Numbered from the stretch's first letter, positions 1-8,638 are shown. The stretch: DNA of 47,458 nucleotides from Bacilli bacterium (GCA_017626405.1 JAGAIS010000004.1:1-47458); one strand, 5' to 3'. A program made the numbers and translations. Notes: generated from the letters alone by a model not told the origin.

Positions 1-2
1 AT

Positions 3-137
3 ACAAATGGGCAAGCAGTTTTTTTGACAGAATTAAAAGATTATCAAATTGCTACTTGTGAACCAGTTATTCAATCACGTAGACCAAATAATCGAATAGA
101 TAAAGTACGCCATATGTTTAATAAAAAAGAAAATTAA
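3..137 (+). CDS. C-terminal tail of an unidentified protein (5' end outside the window)
   Basis: An open frame runs in from the left edge and stops at TAA 135-137, giving 44 residues that end in RHMFNKKEN. The tail is basic near its end ([14 protein letters not shown]). I do not recognise the family; it could be the end of a metabolic enzyme. No terminator with a T-run follows directly, though an imperfect hairpin lies at 190-221. Confidence 0.5.
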   Translation, partial: TNGQAVFLTELKDYQIATCEPVIQSRRPNNRIDKVRHMFNKKEN

Positions 138-278
138 GTTAATATTCACTAAATTATATAGGGGATTATATAGAAGTATTTATTCATAATTAGTGTTAAT
201 AAAAATGTTATTTAATACTAATATAGTATATAAATAAGTAATAACATATAATTAATAAAATAGTGTAATAGAAATTAA

Positions 279-347
279 AAGGTGTCATAAGTGGTGTCCT
301 AAAATCTAGGATAGAATATAATAATTTAAATTATATTATGACACCTT
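279..347. repeat. 69-nt element with perfect 12-bp terminal inverted repeats
   Basis: AAGGTGTCATAA (279-290) is matched by its reverse complement TTATGACACCTT (336-347). The interior folds again: TCCTA/TAGGA near 297-311 and an AT palindrome near 314-336. No coding frame crosses it. It could be a cruciform, a small MITE-like element or a structured RNA. A further small hairpin (ACACC 362-366 with GGTGT 376-380) sits between it and the 5S-like sequence. Confidence 0.5.
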
Positions 348-374
348 CAATAAATTAAAAAACACCATAAAATA

Positions 375-481
375 AGGTGTGATAAGATGTGATAATAGTT
401 TAAGTTGTCCATCCCGAACAGAGAAGTTAAGCACTAATACGCCGACGATAGTGTAAGCGAAAATAGGTAGTTGCAAACTTT
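375..481 (+). rRNA. 5S rRNA, degenerate or divergent copy
   Basis: The stretch from about 407 carries the classic 5S core CCATCCCGAACAGAGAAG, then TTAAGCACTAATACGCCGACGATAGTG and an AGGTAGTTGCAAACT 3' arm, followed by a T-run. The core lacks one base of the usual GAACACAGAAG. The first 30 nt do not contain an arm complementary to the 3' GTTGCAAACT, so helix I cannot form as expected. This suggests a decayed copy or one with a replaced 5' half. No 16S or 23S is adjacent in the window. Confidence 0.55.
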
Positions 482-531
482 TTTTATTGTATAATAATAA
501 ATATATATTTATAATTAATATAAGAGGTATT

Positions 532-921
532 ATGAAAAGAATAAATCGTATTTTAAATTTGTTAGTGTTAATATCAGTTCTGGGATATGGAATATTTATA
601 TATTTTAATCAGGATATGTATTTTTGTCCTATATTAAAATATTTTCATATTTATTGTCCCGCTTGTGGGATTACTAGAATGTTTTTATCAGTTCTGAATT
701 TTGAATTTTATCAAGCATTCAGATTTAATCCACTAGTATTTTTATTGTTAATAATTCTAATATTGTTTTCTATTGTTCAAACATTCATATTTATTAACAA
801 AAGAAGATTTATACGCATTAGTAATAAGTTTTATTTAGGCTTAGTAATTGTACTAATTATCTATACAATTGCTAGAAATATTGAGTGTTTTTCCTTTCTT
901 TTACCTACCATAGTAAATTAA
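532..921 (+). CDS. DUF2752 family small membrane protein
   Basis: About 129 residues with three hydrophobic segments (near residues 7-25, 60-85 and 100-118) and the family signature CPACGITRMF followed by a short acidic/aromatic stretch, as in DUF2752. The function of the family is not established; the paired cysteines suggest metal or redox chemistry at the membrane, which is inference. I chose the ATG at 532 because AAGAGG at 522-527 precedes it; an in-frame upstream start at 487 would sit in the TATAAT at 490-495. It stands alone between the 5S copy and the tsaE promoter. Confidence 0.75.
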   Translation: MKRINRILNLLVLISVLGYGIFIYFNQDMYFCPILKYFHIYCPACGITRMFLSVLNFEFYQAFRFNPLVFLLLIILILFSIVQTFIFINKRRFIRISNKFYLGLVIVLIIYTIARNIECFSFLLPTIVN

Positions 922-944
922 ATATAAAATTTTGTAATTATGTA

Positions 945-974
945 TTGATATATAAAAGATAGTATTGCTATAAT
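945..974 (+). promoter_or_regulatory. Promoter of the tsaE-tsaB-rimI-tsaD region
   Basis: TTGATA (945-950), 18-nt spacer and an extended -10 TGCTATAAT (966-974), placed 18 nt before tsaE. Confidence 0.65.
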
Positions 975-992
975 AAATTTAAGGTGATAATA

Positions 993-1445
993 ATGGATTA
1001 TAAATTTACATCAAGAGACGAAATCGATACTATGGAATTAGCTGAAAATATCGAATCAGAAAAATTCCCTGGAATGGTTATTTGCCTAGATGGTGAGTTA
1101 GGTAGTGGTAAGACCGTATTCGTAAAAGGATTTGCTAAATCATTAGGAATTACTGAGAATATTACTAGTCCAACTTTTACTATTGTTAAAACTTATGAAA
1201 ATGGAGAAATGCCTCTTAATCATATGGATGTTTATCGTTTAGAAGATACTGATGAGACAATTGCATTCAATGATTATTTTATGGGTGATTCTGTAACTAT
1301 AATTGAATGGGCAGAACTTATTAAAGATAAACTACCCGAAGAAAGATTGGAAATTAAATTTAAAGTAATTGATGAGAATACTAGAGTACTGATACTTAAA
1401 CCTTATGGGCAAAAATATGAAGATCTCGTAAATTATGTTATCTAA
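993..1445 (+). CDS. tsaE: tRNA threonylcarbamoyladenosine biosynthesis ATPase TsaE
   Basis: TsaE (YjeE) is the P-loop ATPase that drives turnover of the TsaB-TsaD complex making t6A at position 37 of ANN-decoding tRNAs. The 150-residue protein has the Walker A GELGSGKT at residues 34-41, the switch-like TSPTFTIV motif, HMDVYRL and the conserved IIEWAE. ATG 993 is chosen over the in-frame GTG at 984 because AAGGTG (981-986) is its ribosome site and would overlap the GTG. It is followed by tsaB, rimI-like and tsaD, the usual partners, although a terminator and a second promoter separate it from tsaB. Confidence 0.93.
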   Translation: MDYKFTSRDEIDTMELAENIESEKFPGMVICLDGELGSGKTVFVKGFAKSLGITENITSPTFTIVKTYENGEMPLNHMDVYRLEDTDETIAFNDYFMGDSVTIIEWAELIKDKLPEERLEIKFKVIDENTRVLILKPYGQKYEDLVNYVI

Positions 1446-1446
1446 G

Positions 1447-1467
1447 AGCACTTAAGTGCTTTTTTTG
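1447..1467 (+). terminator. Intrinsic terminator after tsaE
   Basis: The palindrome AGCACTTAAGTGCT (1447-1460) is followed by a seven-nucleotide, T-rich run. The following extended -10 at 1468-1476 suggests tsaB can be transcribed separately. Confidence 0.75.
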
Positions 1468-1476
1468 TGATATAAT
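1468..1476 (+). promoter_or_regulatory. Extended -10 promoter for tsaB
   Basis: TGATATAAT directly follows the terminator T-run. No good -35 is visible, as is common for extended -10 promoters. Confidence 0.55.
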
Positions 1477-1508
1477 ATCTTTGAATTTATGTGTTAAGGA
1501 GAGGTTTT

Positions 1509-2078
1509 ATGTACTCATTATTTATAGATACCCATGATATTGAAATAATAATAGCTTTATATAAAGATGAAAAATTGTTAGATTCTATAATAAAAAAATC
1601 TACAAGACACCATTCGGAGTATATCATGCCAACTATTAGAGATATTATTTCTAATAATGGTATAGAAGTAAAAGACCTAGGACAAATTTTAGTTGTAAAT
1701 GGGCCAGGTTCTTTTACTGGAGTTAGATTGGCGGTGACTATTGCTAAAACATTAGCATATACACTTAATATTCCAATAAAGACAATTACTAGTCTAGAGG
1801 TAATTATGGTAAGTTCTAATTGTGAGCTTCCAATTATTCACGATGTTAAGGGAATCTTTGGTGGTCTATTTAAAAATGGAGAATTAGTTGATAATTATTT
1901 CTATATGAGCAATGAAGAATTCGAAGAATATAGGATTAAGCATGATTATGCAATTGAAGAAAAATATGAAATAGATTTTGAAAAAGTATATAAGTATCTA
2001 GAGAATAGAGAACCATTAAACCCTCATGAAGTAAATCCACTTTATATAAAGGTAATAGAGGCTCTTAAAAATGATTAG
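1509..2078 (+). CDS. tsaB: tRNA threonylcarbamoyladenosine biosynthesis protein TsaB
   Basis: TsaB is the catalytically inactive actin-fold partner of TsaD in t6A synthesis. The 189-residue product has the ASKHA-type N-terminus (SLFIDTHDIEIIIALY) and the hallmark GPGSFTGVRLAVTIAKTLAY near residues 62-81. It is shorter than the E. coli protein because the C-terminal lobe is reduced, which is common in Bacillota. ATG 1509 is preceded by AAGGAGAGG (1497-1505), which would be inside the product if the upstream GTG were used. Its 3' end overlaps the next gene by 8 nt, so translation is probably coupled. Confidence 0.92.
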   Translation: MYSLFIDTHDIEIIIALYKDEKLLDSIIKKSTRHHSEYIMPTIRDIISNNGIEVKDLGQILVVNGPGSFTGVRLAVTIAKTLAYTLNIPIKTITSLEVIMVSSNCELPIIHDVKGIFGGLFKNGELVDNYFYMSNEEFEEYRIKHDYAIEEKYEIDFEKVYKYLENREPLNPHEVNPLYIKVIEALKND

Positions 2079-2490
2079 GGAATGTAATATAGATGATATT
2101 GACTTAATTAATCAATTAGGATTGTTAGTAAATAAAAACTTCATATCTGTTTATAATATTAAAGATATATTAGATAGAGACTATGAATGTATATATATAT
2201 ATGAAGAAAATAATACCATATTGGGATTCATTCATATTGAAAAACATTTCGAAGTAATAGATCTTATTAATATAGCCGTCAGTGAATCTAGTAGAAGAAA
2301 GGGAATTGCAAGTAAATTGATTCAATATGTATTGGATACTATTGATCATGAGAACTTTCTTCTAGAGGTTAATTCAAATAATGATTCAGCAATAGAACTA
2401 TATCGCAAGTTTAATTTTAAGGAAATAAATATTAGAAAAAAATACTATGATGATGGTGATGCGATTGTTATGGAGAGGAGAAAACTATGA
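2071..2490 (+). CDS. rimI: RimI-like GNAT N-acetyltransferase
   Basis: A 139-residue GNAT domain covering the whole protein. The acetyl-CoA loop is SSRRKGIASKLI (R-K-G-I-A, near residues 73-84) and the C-terminal strand contains NSNNDSAIELYRKFNF, the typical N..A..LY...GF pattern. RimI acetylates ribosomal protein S18 in E. coli; in Bacillota the gene is nearly always found between tsaB and tsaD, as here, and its true substrate is less certain. It overlaps tsaB by 8 nt and tsaD by 4 nt. Confidence 0.85.
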   Translation: MIRECNIDDIDLINQLGLLVNKNFISVYNIKDILDRDYECIYIYEENNTILGFIHIEKHFEVIDLINIAVSESSRRKGIASKLIQYVLDTIDHENFLLEVNSNNDSAIELYRKFNFKEINIRKKYYDDGDAIVMERRKL

Positions 2491-3497
2491 AAGACATTTA
2501 TATATTAGGTATTGAATCTAGCTGTGATGAGACTAGTATGTCAATTATTAAAAATGGTTGTATTGAGATAGCAACTACAGTGCTTACTCAAATGGATACA
2601 CATGCTAAGTTTGGTGGAGTAGTACCAGAAATAGCTTCGCGTATGCATACTGAAAATATTACAATGGTACTTGAAGATATATTAAATAAGGCAAATATGA
2701 AAGTAGAAGATATGGATGCTATAGCCGTAACTTATGCTCCAGGACTTTTAGGTGGATTGCTTGTTGGAGTAGAATTTGCTAAAGTTCTTTCATATGTTTA
2801 TAATAAACCGCTTATTGCTACTCATCATATCGCTGGGCATATATATGCTAATAATTTAGTAGAAAAATTAGAATTCCCTTTACTAGCTTTAGTAGTTAGT
2901 GGGGGACATACAGAACTTGTTCTTATGGAAGATGATTATAAATTTAAAGTAATAGGTAAAACTTTAGATGATGCTGCCGGTGAATGTTTTGATAAAGTTG
3001 CTAGAGTACTAGGACTTCCATATCCGGGAGGACCTAATGTTGAAAAGTTGGCACTTGAAGGAGAACCAACATATGATTTACCAGTACCAATGACTAATAA
3101 TTCACTTGATTTTTCGTTCAGTGGATTAAAGAGTGCAGTAGTTAATTTAAATCACAATGAAACTCAAAGGGGAAATGAGGTAAGAAAAAAAGATTTAGCT
3201 CGTTCATTCCAAGATGTAGCTTTTGAAGAATTAGTTAAGAAAACTAAGATGGCTATTGAAACATACAATGTTAAGAGAGTTATCATGGCTGGTGGAGTAA
3301 GTGCAAGCAAGGCTTTAAGAACAAAAATGCAAGATATGTGTGACGAATTAAATGTAAAATTAAGTGTACCACCAATTAAGTATTGTACAGATAATGCAGC
3401 TATGATAGCATGTGCTGCTTATCCAAAATTTATTAAGAAAGAGTTTGTTGATTTAGATTTAAAAGCAGAAAGTCAAGTCGATTTATTTGGAGAATAA
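2487..3497 (+). CDS. tsaD: tRNA N6-adenosine threonylcarbamoyltransferase TsaD
   Basis: TsaD transfers the threonylcarbamoyl group to A37 of tRNA. The 336-residue length is normal. Visible landmarks are GIESSCDETS at residues 8-17, the metal-binding HHIAGH motif near residue 110, the phosphate loop VSGGHTELVLM, the SFSGLKSA segment and CTDNAAMIA with the last metal ligand Asp near residue 300. It starts on an ATGA overlap with the acetyltransferase and has GGAGAGGAG as ribosome site. All catalytic landmarks are intact. Confidence 0.96.
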   Translation: MKDIYILGIESSCDETSMSIIKNGCIEIATTVLTQMDTHAKFGGVVPEIASRMHTENITMVLEDILNKANMKVEDMDAIAVTYAPGLLGGLLVGVEFAKVLSYVYNKPLIATHHIAGHIYANNLVEKLEFPLLALVVSGGHTELVLMEDDYKFKVIGKTLDDAAGECFDKVARVLGLPYPGGPNVEKLALEGEPTYDLPVPMTNNSLDFSFSGLKSAVVNLNHNETQRGNEVRKKDLARSFQDVAFEELVKKTKMAIETYNVKRVIMAGGVSASKALRTKMQDMCDELNVKLSVPPIKYCTDNAAMIACAAYPKFIKKEFVDLDLKAESQVDLFGE

Positions 3498-3503
3498 AAG
3501 AAT

Positions 3504-4295
3504 ATGGTATATGCGTTAATAGGAGACGTTCATGGGAACTTGAGAGCTCTTGAAGCAGTATTAGAAGATATCAATAAAAGAGGTATTAAAAATATCATCT
3601 CGGTAGGTGATGTCGTTGGATTGGGTCCTCATCCTAGTGAGTGTCTCGATTTAATAATAAAAAATAATATTCGCATGATTGCTGGTAATGCTGAAGAATA
3701 TATTAAATTTGGAGCAGATGCTTTTTTCTATTTAAAAAATCCCCAAGCTAGATATGACAATGCCGTATGGACTAAGAGTCAACTTCGAAAAGACCAATTA
3801 GAATTTATAAATAGTTTGCCACATTCAATTGAAATAAATGAATTTGGTCATAATATAGGAATATGTCATTTTCCAATAGATGTTAGATATGATTACGATG
3901 GTGTATGGAAGTATGAAGGAAAACATCCTCGTGTATTTAATAAGACTAATACAAGAAAAGATAAACGATTTAAAATAGATAATGCACTTAGTAGAAATGC
4001 CAATGAAGATCCTTTATTTGGCGGAAAAAAATTGTCAAGTTTTGATGTTTTAATCTATGGACATTATCATTTCTATCGCGAACATAAATTATTTAGAAGA
4101 AAACTAATTTCTCTAAATGGAACAGGAGTAGGAATACACAAATATGCAACTTATCAATTAATGATAATAAAGAAGAATTATTTCTATACTAATACTCGTT
4201 ATATTCCCTATGACTATGAAAGCGAAATAGAGGAAGCAAAAAGAATTAATCAACCTAATTTAGAAACGTATATAAAATATATTACATGTGAATAA
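3504..4295 (+). CDS. Calcineurin-like metallophosphoesterase
   Basis: A 263-residue protein with metallophosphoesterase motifs in order: ALIGDVHGN (D-x-H) at residues 4-12, VGDVVGLGPHP, AGNAEEY (the GN[HD/E] motif), and near the C-terminus IYGHYHFYREH and LNGTGVG. These give the two-metal site of the YfcE/PrpE-like class. The substrate cannot be read from the sequence. It begins 6 nt after tsaD and is probably the last gene of that transcript; GGAG is present 11 nt upstream of the ATG. GNAE in place of the usual GNHD is common in the YfcE-like branch. Confidence 0.85.
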   Translation: MVYALIGDVHGNLRALEAVLEDINKRGIKNIISVGDVVGLGPHPSECLDLIIKNNIRMIAGNAEEYIKFGADAFFYLKNPQARYDNAVWTKSQLRKDQLEFINSLPHSIEINEFGHNIGICHFPIDVRYDYDGVWKYEGKHPRVFNKTNTRKDKRFKIDNALSRNANEDPLFGGKKLSSFDVLIYGHYHFYREHKLFRRKLISLNGTGVGIHKYATYQLMIIKKNYFYTNTRYIPYDYESEIEEAKRINQPNLETYIKYITCE

Positions 4296-4388
4296 TAATT
4301 ATATACGTTTTTTTGTATAATTAAAAACGCTATATGGACTTATTAATGAGGTTTTGATAAAATATTCATAGAATAAGGAGTGGTGGTT

Positions 4389-6683
4389 ATGAGTACTCTA
4401 ACTGAAACTGAATTAAAACAATTAAATGAATATTTTGCTGCAACTAATTATTTAGCTGTAGGTCAATTATATTTACTAGATAATCCTCTATTAAAGAGAA
4501 AATTAGAATTTAGAGATGTTAAACATCGTGCAGTTGGGCATTGGGGAACTATTCCCGGTCAAAATTTTATTTTTACGCATTTAAATCGTGTAATAACAAG
4601 ATATAACTTAGATATGATATATCTAGTAGGTCCTGGTCATGGTGGACAAACAGCAGTTACTAATGCTTATTTGGATGGAACTTATTCTGAAGTTTATCCT
4701 AAGATTTCTCAAGATGAAAAAGGTCTAAAAGAATTGTTTAAACAATTCTCATTTCCTGGCGGTATATCTAGTCATGTTGCACCAGAAACTCCAGGTAGTA
4801 TTCATGAAGGAGGAGAACTAGGCTATACCCTTGCTCATGGATTTGGTGCAGTCTTAGATAATCCAAATCTAATAGCAGCTTGTATAGTTGGAGATGGAGA
4901 AGCAGAAACAGGACCATTAGCTACTTGTTGGCACATAAATAAATTTATTAATCCAATTACTGATGGTGTAGTTTTACCAATTGTTCATTTAAATGGATTT
5001 AAAATTTCTAATCCAACAGTAATGTCTAGGATGAGTCATGAAGACTTAAAATCTCTATTTAAAGGATATGGTTGGACTCCATATTTTGTTGAAGGGGATA
5101 ACATCGATACTATGCAGGAACTAATGGCAACAACGATGGATGAAGTAATCAACCAAATCAAATCTATGAAAGAGAAAGCTAAGTTAACGGAGAATCTTGA
5201 AAACTACAAATGGCCAGTTATTATTTTGAGAACTCCTAAGGGATGGACTGGACCACAAAATTGTGAAGGCAGTTTTAAAGCTCATCAAATTCCAATCGTG
5301 ATAGATGAAGCAAAAGAGGAAAGTTTAACAGAGCTAGAAAATTGGTTAAAAAGCTATCACCCTGAAGAAATATTTGATGAATCAGGAAAAGTAAAAGAGG
5401 AAATTACATCTTTCTTACCAAAAGGTAATAAGAGATTGAGCAGTAGATTAGAGACTAATGGAGGCAAATTAAAAGTAGATTTAAAATTACCTGATATAAA
5501 AAGTTATATGTTAGATCCTAAGCATGGTGATATTGAAGCTCAGGACATGATGGAACTTGGCAAGTATTTAAGAGATGTTATTAGATTAAATGAAGATAAT
5601 AAAAATTTCCGTATATTCGGTCCCGATGAAGCTATGTCAAATAGACTAAATCATGTTTTTGAAGCTACTAATCGTCAATGGCTACTTCCAATAGGAGATA
5701 AAGATGAATTTGTTGCACCTTATGGAAGAGTACTCGATTCATATTTATCTGAACATTTTGCTGAAGGAGCGCTAGAAGGTTATTTGCTTACTGGAAGACA
5801 TGGTATATTACATTCTTATGAGTCATTCATTCGTGTAATAGATTCAATGATAGGCATTCATGCTAAATGGTTAAAAATGACTAAAGAGATAGATTGGCGA
5901 GCACCTATATCTTCACTAAATTTAATTTGTACTAGTCATATTTGGCAACAAGATCATAATGGATATACTCATCAAGAACCAGGATTTATAAATCATATTT
6001 TAAATAAAAAAAGAAGTATAACAGAAATATACTTACCTTATGATACAAACTCACTTATTTACTACGTTGATAAAGCATTAAAAAGTGAAAATAAAATTAA
6101 TACAATAATTGCATCAAAGCATCCGCGTCCTCAATGGTTAAATGAGAGTGAAACTATTAAGCATTGTGAAAAAGGTATTGGAGTATTTGAATTTGCAAGT
6201 GATGATAATCCTGATATAATATTAGCATGTGCAGGAGATACTCCTACTTTGGAAGTACTTGCTGCAACTAGTATAATACATGAAAAATCAGACTTAAAAG
6301 TAAGAGTAGTTAATGTCGTTGATTTATTAACATTAGAAAGATTATCTGATGAAGAATTCGATTCAATTTTTATTCCTAATACGAAAGTAATATTTGCTTT
6401 CCATGGATATCCAAATGTAATTCAAGATTTACTATATGAAAGAGGAAAGTTATTTGAGACTTTTGGATATGAGGAAGAGGGATGTATTACAACTCCTTTC
6501 GATATGCGAGTTATTAATAAGATAGATCGATTCCATCTTGTTTTAAAAGCTTTAGAAATAACAAATACTGATAATAAAGAATTAGTTAAATATTGTAACG
6601 ATACTTTAAAAGAACATGCTTCATATATTCGAAAGACCGGAGAAGATTTGGATATCGTTAAAAATTGGAAATGGAAATGTTAA
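4389..6683 (+). CDS. xfp: Xylulose 5-phosphate/fructose 6-phosphate phosphoketolase
   Basis: A thiamine diphosphate enzyme that splits xylulose 5-phosphate (and often fructose 6-phosphate) with phosphate to acetyl phosphate and an aldose phosphate, the key step of heterofermentative or pentose catabolism. The 764 residues match family length. Landmarks are GPGHGGQ, FSFPGGISSHVAPETPGSIH, the diphosphate-binding GDGEAETG near residue 168, and LTGRHGILHSYESF and TSHIWQQDHNGYTHQEPG in the C-terminal half. AAGGAG at 4375-4380 selects ATG 4389. It is monocistronic, with a TGATAAAAT-type -10 near 4345 and a strong terminator. Confidence 0.96.
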   Translation: MSTLTETELKQLNEYFAATNYLAVGQLYLLDNPLLKRKLEFRDVKHRAVGHWGTIPGQNFIFTHLNRVITRYNLDMIYLVGPGHGGQTAVTNAYLDGTYSEVYPKISQDEKGLKELFKQFSFPGGISSHVAPETPGSIHEGGELGYTLAHGFGAVLDNPNLIAACIVGDGEAETGPLATCWHINKFINPITDGVVLPIVHLNGFKISNPTVMSRMSHEDLKSLFKGYGWTPYFVEGDNIDTMQELMATTMDEVINQIKSMKEKAKLTENLENYKWPVIILRTPKGWTGPQNCEGSFKAHQIPIVIDEAKEESLTELENWLKSYHPEEIFDESGKVKEEITSFLPKGNKRLSSRLETNGGKLKVDLKLPDIKSYMLDPKHGDIEAQDMMELGKYLRDVIRLNEDNKNFRIFGPDEAMSNRLNHVFEATNRQWLLPIGDKDEFVAPYGRVLDSYLSEHFAEGALEGYLLTGRHGILHSYESFIRVIDSMIGIHAKWLKMTKEIDWRAPISSLNLICTSHIWQQDHNGYTHQEPGFINHILNKKRSITEIYLPYDTNSLIYYVDKALKSENKINTIIASKHPRPQWLNESETIKHCEKGIGVFEFASDDNPDIILACAGDTPTLEVLAATSIIHEKSDLKVRVVNVVDLLTLERLSDEEFDSIFIPNTKVIFAFHGYPNVIQDLLYERGKLFETFGYEEEGCITTPFDMRVINKIDRFHLVLKALEITNTDNKELVKYCNDTLKEHASYIRKTGEDLDIVKNWKWKC

Positions 6684-6707
6684 CATTTATTGTTAACATT
6701 TTTTTAT
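6675..6707. terminator. Terminator between convergent xfp and the minus-strand cell-wall gene
   Basis: An 11-bp perfect stem, AAATGTTAACA (6675-6685) with TGTTAACATTT (6691-6701), loop TTTAT, followed by a T-run on the plus strand. The xfp stop codon is inside the stem. The reverse strand has a less clean T-rich tail, so it may also end the opposing transcript. Confidence 0.85.
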
Positions 6708-7129
6708 CTTATTTCAGGACAAACATTAGAATCGGGCATATAGAAACAATGCGATTTATATCTCCCGCTCAAATCTTGATTATACCATGTCGGTTTGCAA
6801 GACTGATTACTTCCGGGAGCATAAAACCATAAAGCGTTTGTTGCCGGATAAAAGTATTCTCCTCTAAGACATCTTTTCGCAAGATTCTTTTCATTTGTCG
6901 TTGATGACGATTGAAATAGACTAGAATTTGTACCGACAAAGCCTCCAGGACTTTGATAGACGACTTGATATATAGTTCTCGTATTTTTAAATATATCACA
7001 AGTGCCAAGTGCTCGATTGACGATTACGTTCCCAACCATTAACATTGCCAGATTTCCATCTCCTAAAGCTTCTGCCCTCATTAGCCTTGCCATCAAGTCC
7101 AATTCTTTAGTCGTATAATTTACTAACAT
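6704..7129 (-). CDS. SleB/CwlJ-type cell wall hydrolase (Hydrolase_2)
   Basis: A 141-residue single-domain protein matching the SleB-like cell wall hydrolase fold: LMARLMRAEALGDG with the catalytic-type Glu, VGNVIVNRAL, and the aromatic block ATNALWFYAPG. SleB and CwlJ digest spore cortex peptidoglycan, but this domain is also found in non-spore contexts. There is no signal peptide. ATG 7129 is preferred: its ribosome site AGGTGA lies in the 3' arm of the upstream terminator hairpin. It follows the lytic transglycosylase on the same strand, so both probably act on peptidoglycan. Confidence 0.8.
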   Translation of the reverse strand: MLVNYTTKELDLMARLMRAEALGDGNLAMLMVGNVIVNRALGTCDIFKNTRTIYQVVYQSPGGFVGTNSSLFQSSSTTNEKNLAKRCLRGEYFYPATNALWFYAPGSNQSCKPTWYNQDLSGRYKSHCFYMPDSNVCPEIR

Positions 7130-7164
7130 AAAAAAATCACCTATCACAATATATGCAATAGGTG
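7130..7164 (-). terminator. Hairpin with T-run between the two minus-strand wall genes; contains a ribosome site
   Basis: On the minus strand CACCTAT pairs with ATAGGTG (plus coordinates 7158-7164 and 7139-7145), followed by seven T before the ATG at 7129. The 3' arm contains AGGTGA, the ribosome site of the downstream hydrolase, so the hairpin can both end transcription and hide the start site. Confidence 0.65.
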
Positions 7165-7169
7165 TATTT

Positions 7170-8423
7170 TTATAATTGTTTTTGCGCTACTCCAATAACT
7201 AAATTCTCTACTTCTCCATATTCATTGATAGTCTGTATAGTTATTTCTCCATCAGTTAGATATCTAACGACATTTGAAACATAGTTTGAATCTCCACAAT
7301 TAACTATATAGGTATAATTTGTAAATTCGGTATTTGTTTGATCGCTTAAAAGCTCATCTACACTCAATCCGGTATTCTCACTCGTAGTTTTAAGTACAGT
7401 GTTCATATTTGGCCATCCAAGATTATACGCTTGAATCGAAGCAAGAATATTATAGTCCATTTTTTCAAGGCAGTGTCTTAGTATAACACAAGCAACAGAT
7501 ATATTTGTCACTTTATTTTGCAAGTCTTCTCTTGTTATAACTGTAATATTTTTCCCTTCATACATTTCTGGATTATCAGTTAATACAATACTTTGATATC
7601 TTTCATTGACAAAATCGTATTCAGTTAGTACACCATCAATCCAAGAATCAAACTGAATTTGCATAAGATTAGACTGCTTTCCAGCACTTTCCTGAGTTAA
7701 CATAGCCATTATTATATTTGGTGAAATTCCCCATTTATTTGCATACTTTTCAACTATATTATAGTATTCTTCATAAGCGCCAATATATGTATCTGAATCA
7801 GTTAAATCATCATACCTTATATATGCTATATCACTTGGCTTTTCTTCGATAATTTCATTATTATTTGATGTTTCATTATAGTTTTCTTCAACTTCTTTTA
7901 ATTCATTCATCATTTGATCATATTCTTGATTTACTTTATCAGTTGCATAATCTAAATCATCCGACATACTATTAAAATCATTTTCAACAGTAATATTATT
8001 TCCTATATCATTCTCTGAATGTTGTTTACTTAAAGAACCAGCAGTAGTACCAAGCAATGTAACTATTAATGTTCCACAAGTAATTTTTCCACAAGCAACT
8101 TTTAAGTTTTTTACTATTTCATCTCTATGTTTTTCTTTTTGATGTTTAGCAATAATCCTATTAACTCTTATCATAATTCTTGGAATAAATTCGGAATATC
8201 CTTTAGAATAGAATTCATTTAAGTCATAAATATTAACAGATATGTCATCTCCATTTAATCTAATTGATCTATTCGATGCACGAACACGATTAAAATACAT
8301 TTCATTAATATTAATTAATTCATTTATTGCATCAGTTTCCACTAATTCCGTTTTTTCACCATTATCAATAATTTCACATAAAAGTTCATCATTATCATTA
8401 AAAAAGAAATTATACTCTCTCAT
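7170..8423 (-). CDS. Membrane-anchored lytic transglycosylase-like protein
   Basis: 417 residues: a soluble N-terminal part (1-105), one membrane span near 110-128 (ITCGTLIVTLLGTTAG), an acidic Asn/Glu-rich linker to about 200 and a C-terminal SLT (lysozyme-like) domain. The SLT part shows WGISPNIIMAMLTQESAG with the catalytic Glu, NLMQIQFDSWIDG and ILASIQAYNLGWPNM, the AYN(x)G motif of the family. The enzyme would cleave glycan strands outside the cell while the N-terminal domain stays inside. Its start overlaps the preceding 64-residue gene by 4 nt (ATGA). Confidence 0.8.
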   Translation of the reverse strand: MREYNFFFNDNDELLCEIIDNGEKTELVETDAINELININEMYFNRVRASNRSIRLNGDDISVNIYDLNEFYSKGYSEFIPRIMIRVNRIIAKHQKEKHRDEIVKNLKVACGKITCGTLIVTLLGTTAGSLSKQHSENDIGNNITVENDFNSMSDDLDYATDKVNQEYDQMMNELKEVEENYNETSNNNEIIEEKPSDIAYIRYDDLTDSDTYIGAYEEYYNIVEKYANKWGISPNIIMAMLTQESAGKQSNLMQIQFDSWIDGVLTEYDFVNERYQSIVLTDNPEMYEGKNITVITREDLQNKVTNISVACVILRHCLEKMDYNILASIQAYNLGWPNMNTVLKTTSENTGLSVDELLSDQTNTEFTNYTYIVNCGDSNYVSNVVRYLTDGEITIQTINEYGEVENLVIGVAQKQL

Positions 8424-8614
8424 AAATTCATTTCCTTTCTAACTATATCAAATGTTTTATCATCTATAGGAAGCAATTGAATTTTGTCATCTATCATTTT
8501 ATATTCACTTATCGTGATTGTCTTGCCATCCGTTAATGCAATATAACTTGTATTATCTATTTTAACACATTGAATATATTGATATCTTTTATTATTAACA
8601 ACAATATCTAACAT
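8420..8614 (-). CDS. Small conserved-looking protein upstream of the lytic transglycosylase
   Basis: 64 residues with alternating short beta-strand-like segments (VVNNKRYQYIQCV, SYIALTDGKTITISEYKM). In size and pattern it recalls DUF1292-like small proteins, but I cannot assign it. A strong AAGGAGG site precedes the ATG and it overlaps the transglycosylase gene by 4 nt, so the two are translationally coupled and it is a real gene. Confidence 0.7.
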   Translation of the reverse strand: MLDIVVNNKRYQYIQCVKIDNTSYIALTDGKTITISEYKMIDDKIQLLPIDDKTFDIVRKEMNL

Positions 8615-8638
8615 ATATGCCTCCTTCTAATTATAATA

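Noticed and set aside
2071..2490. Acetyltransferase between tsaB and tsaD as a novel insertion
   Set aside because: rimI in this position is standard in Bacillota.
4296..4330. Possible terminator after the metallophosphoesterase
   Set aside because: The AATTATATAC/GTATAATT pairing needs a bulge and the T-run is in the loop, not after the stem.
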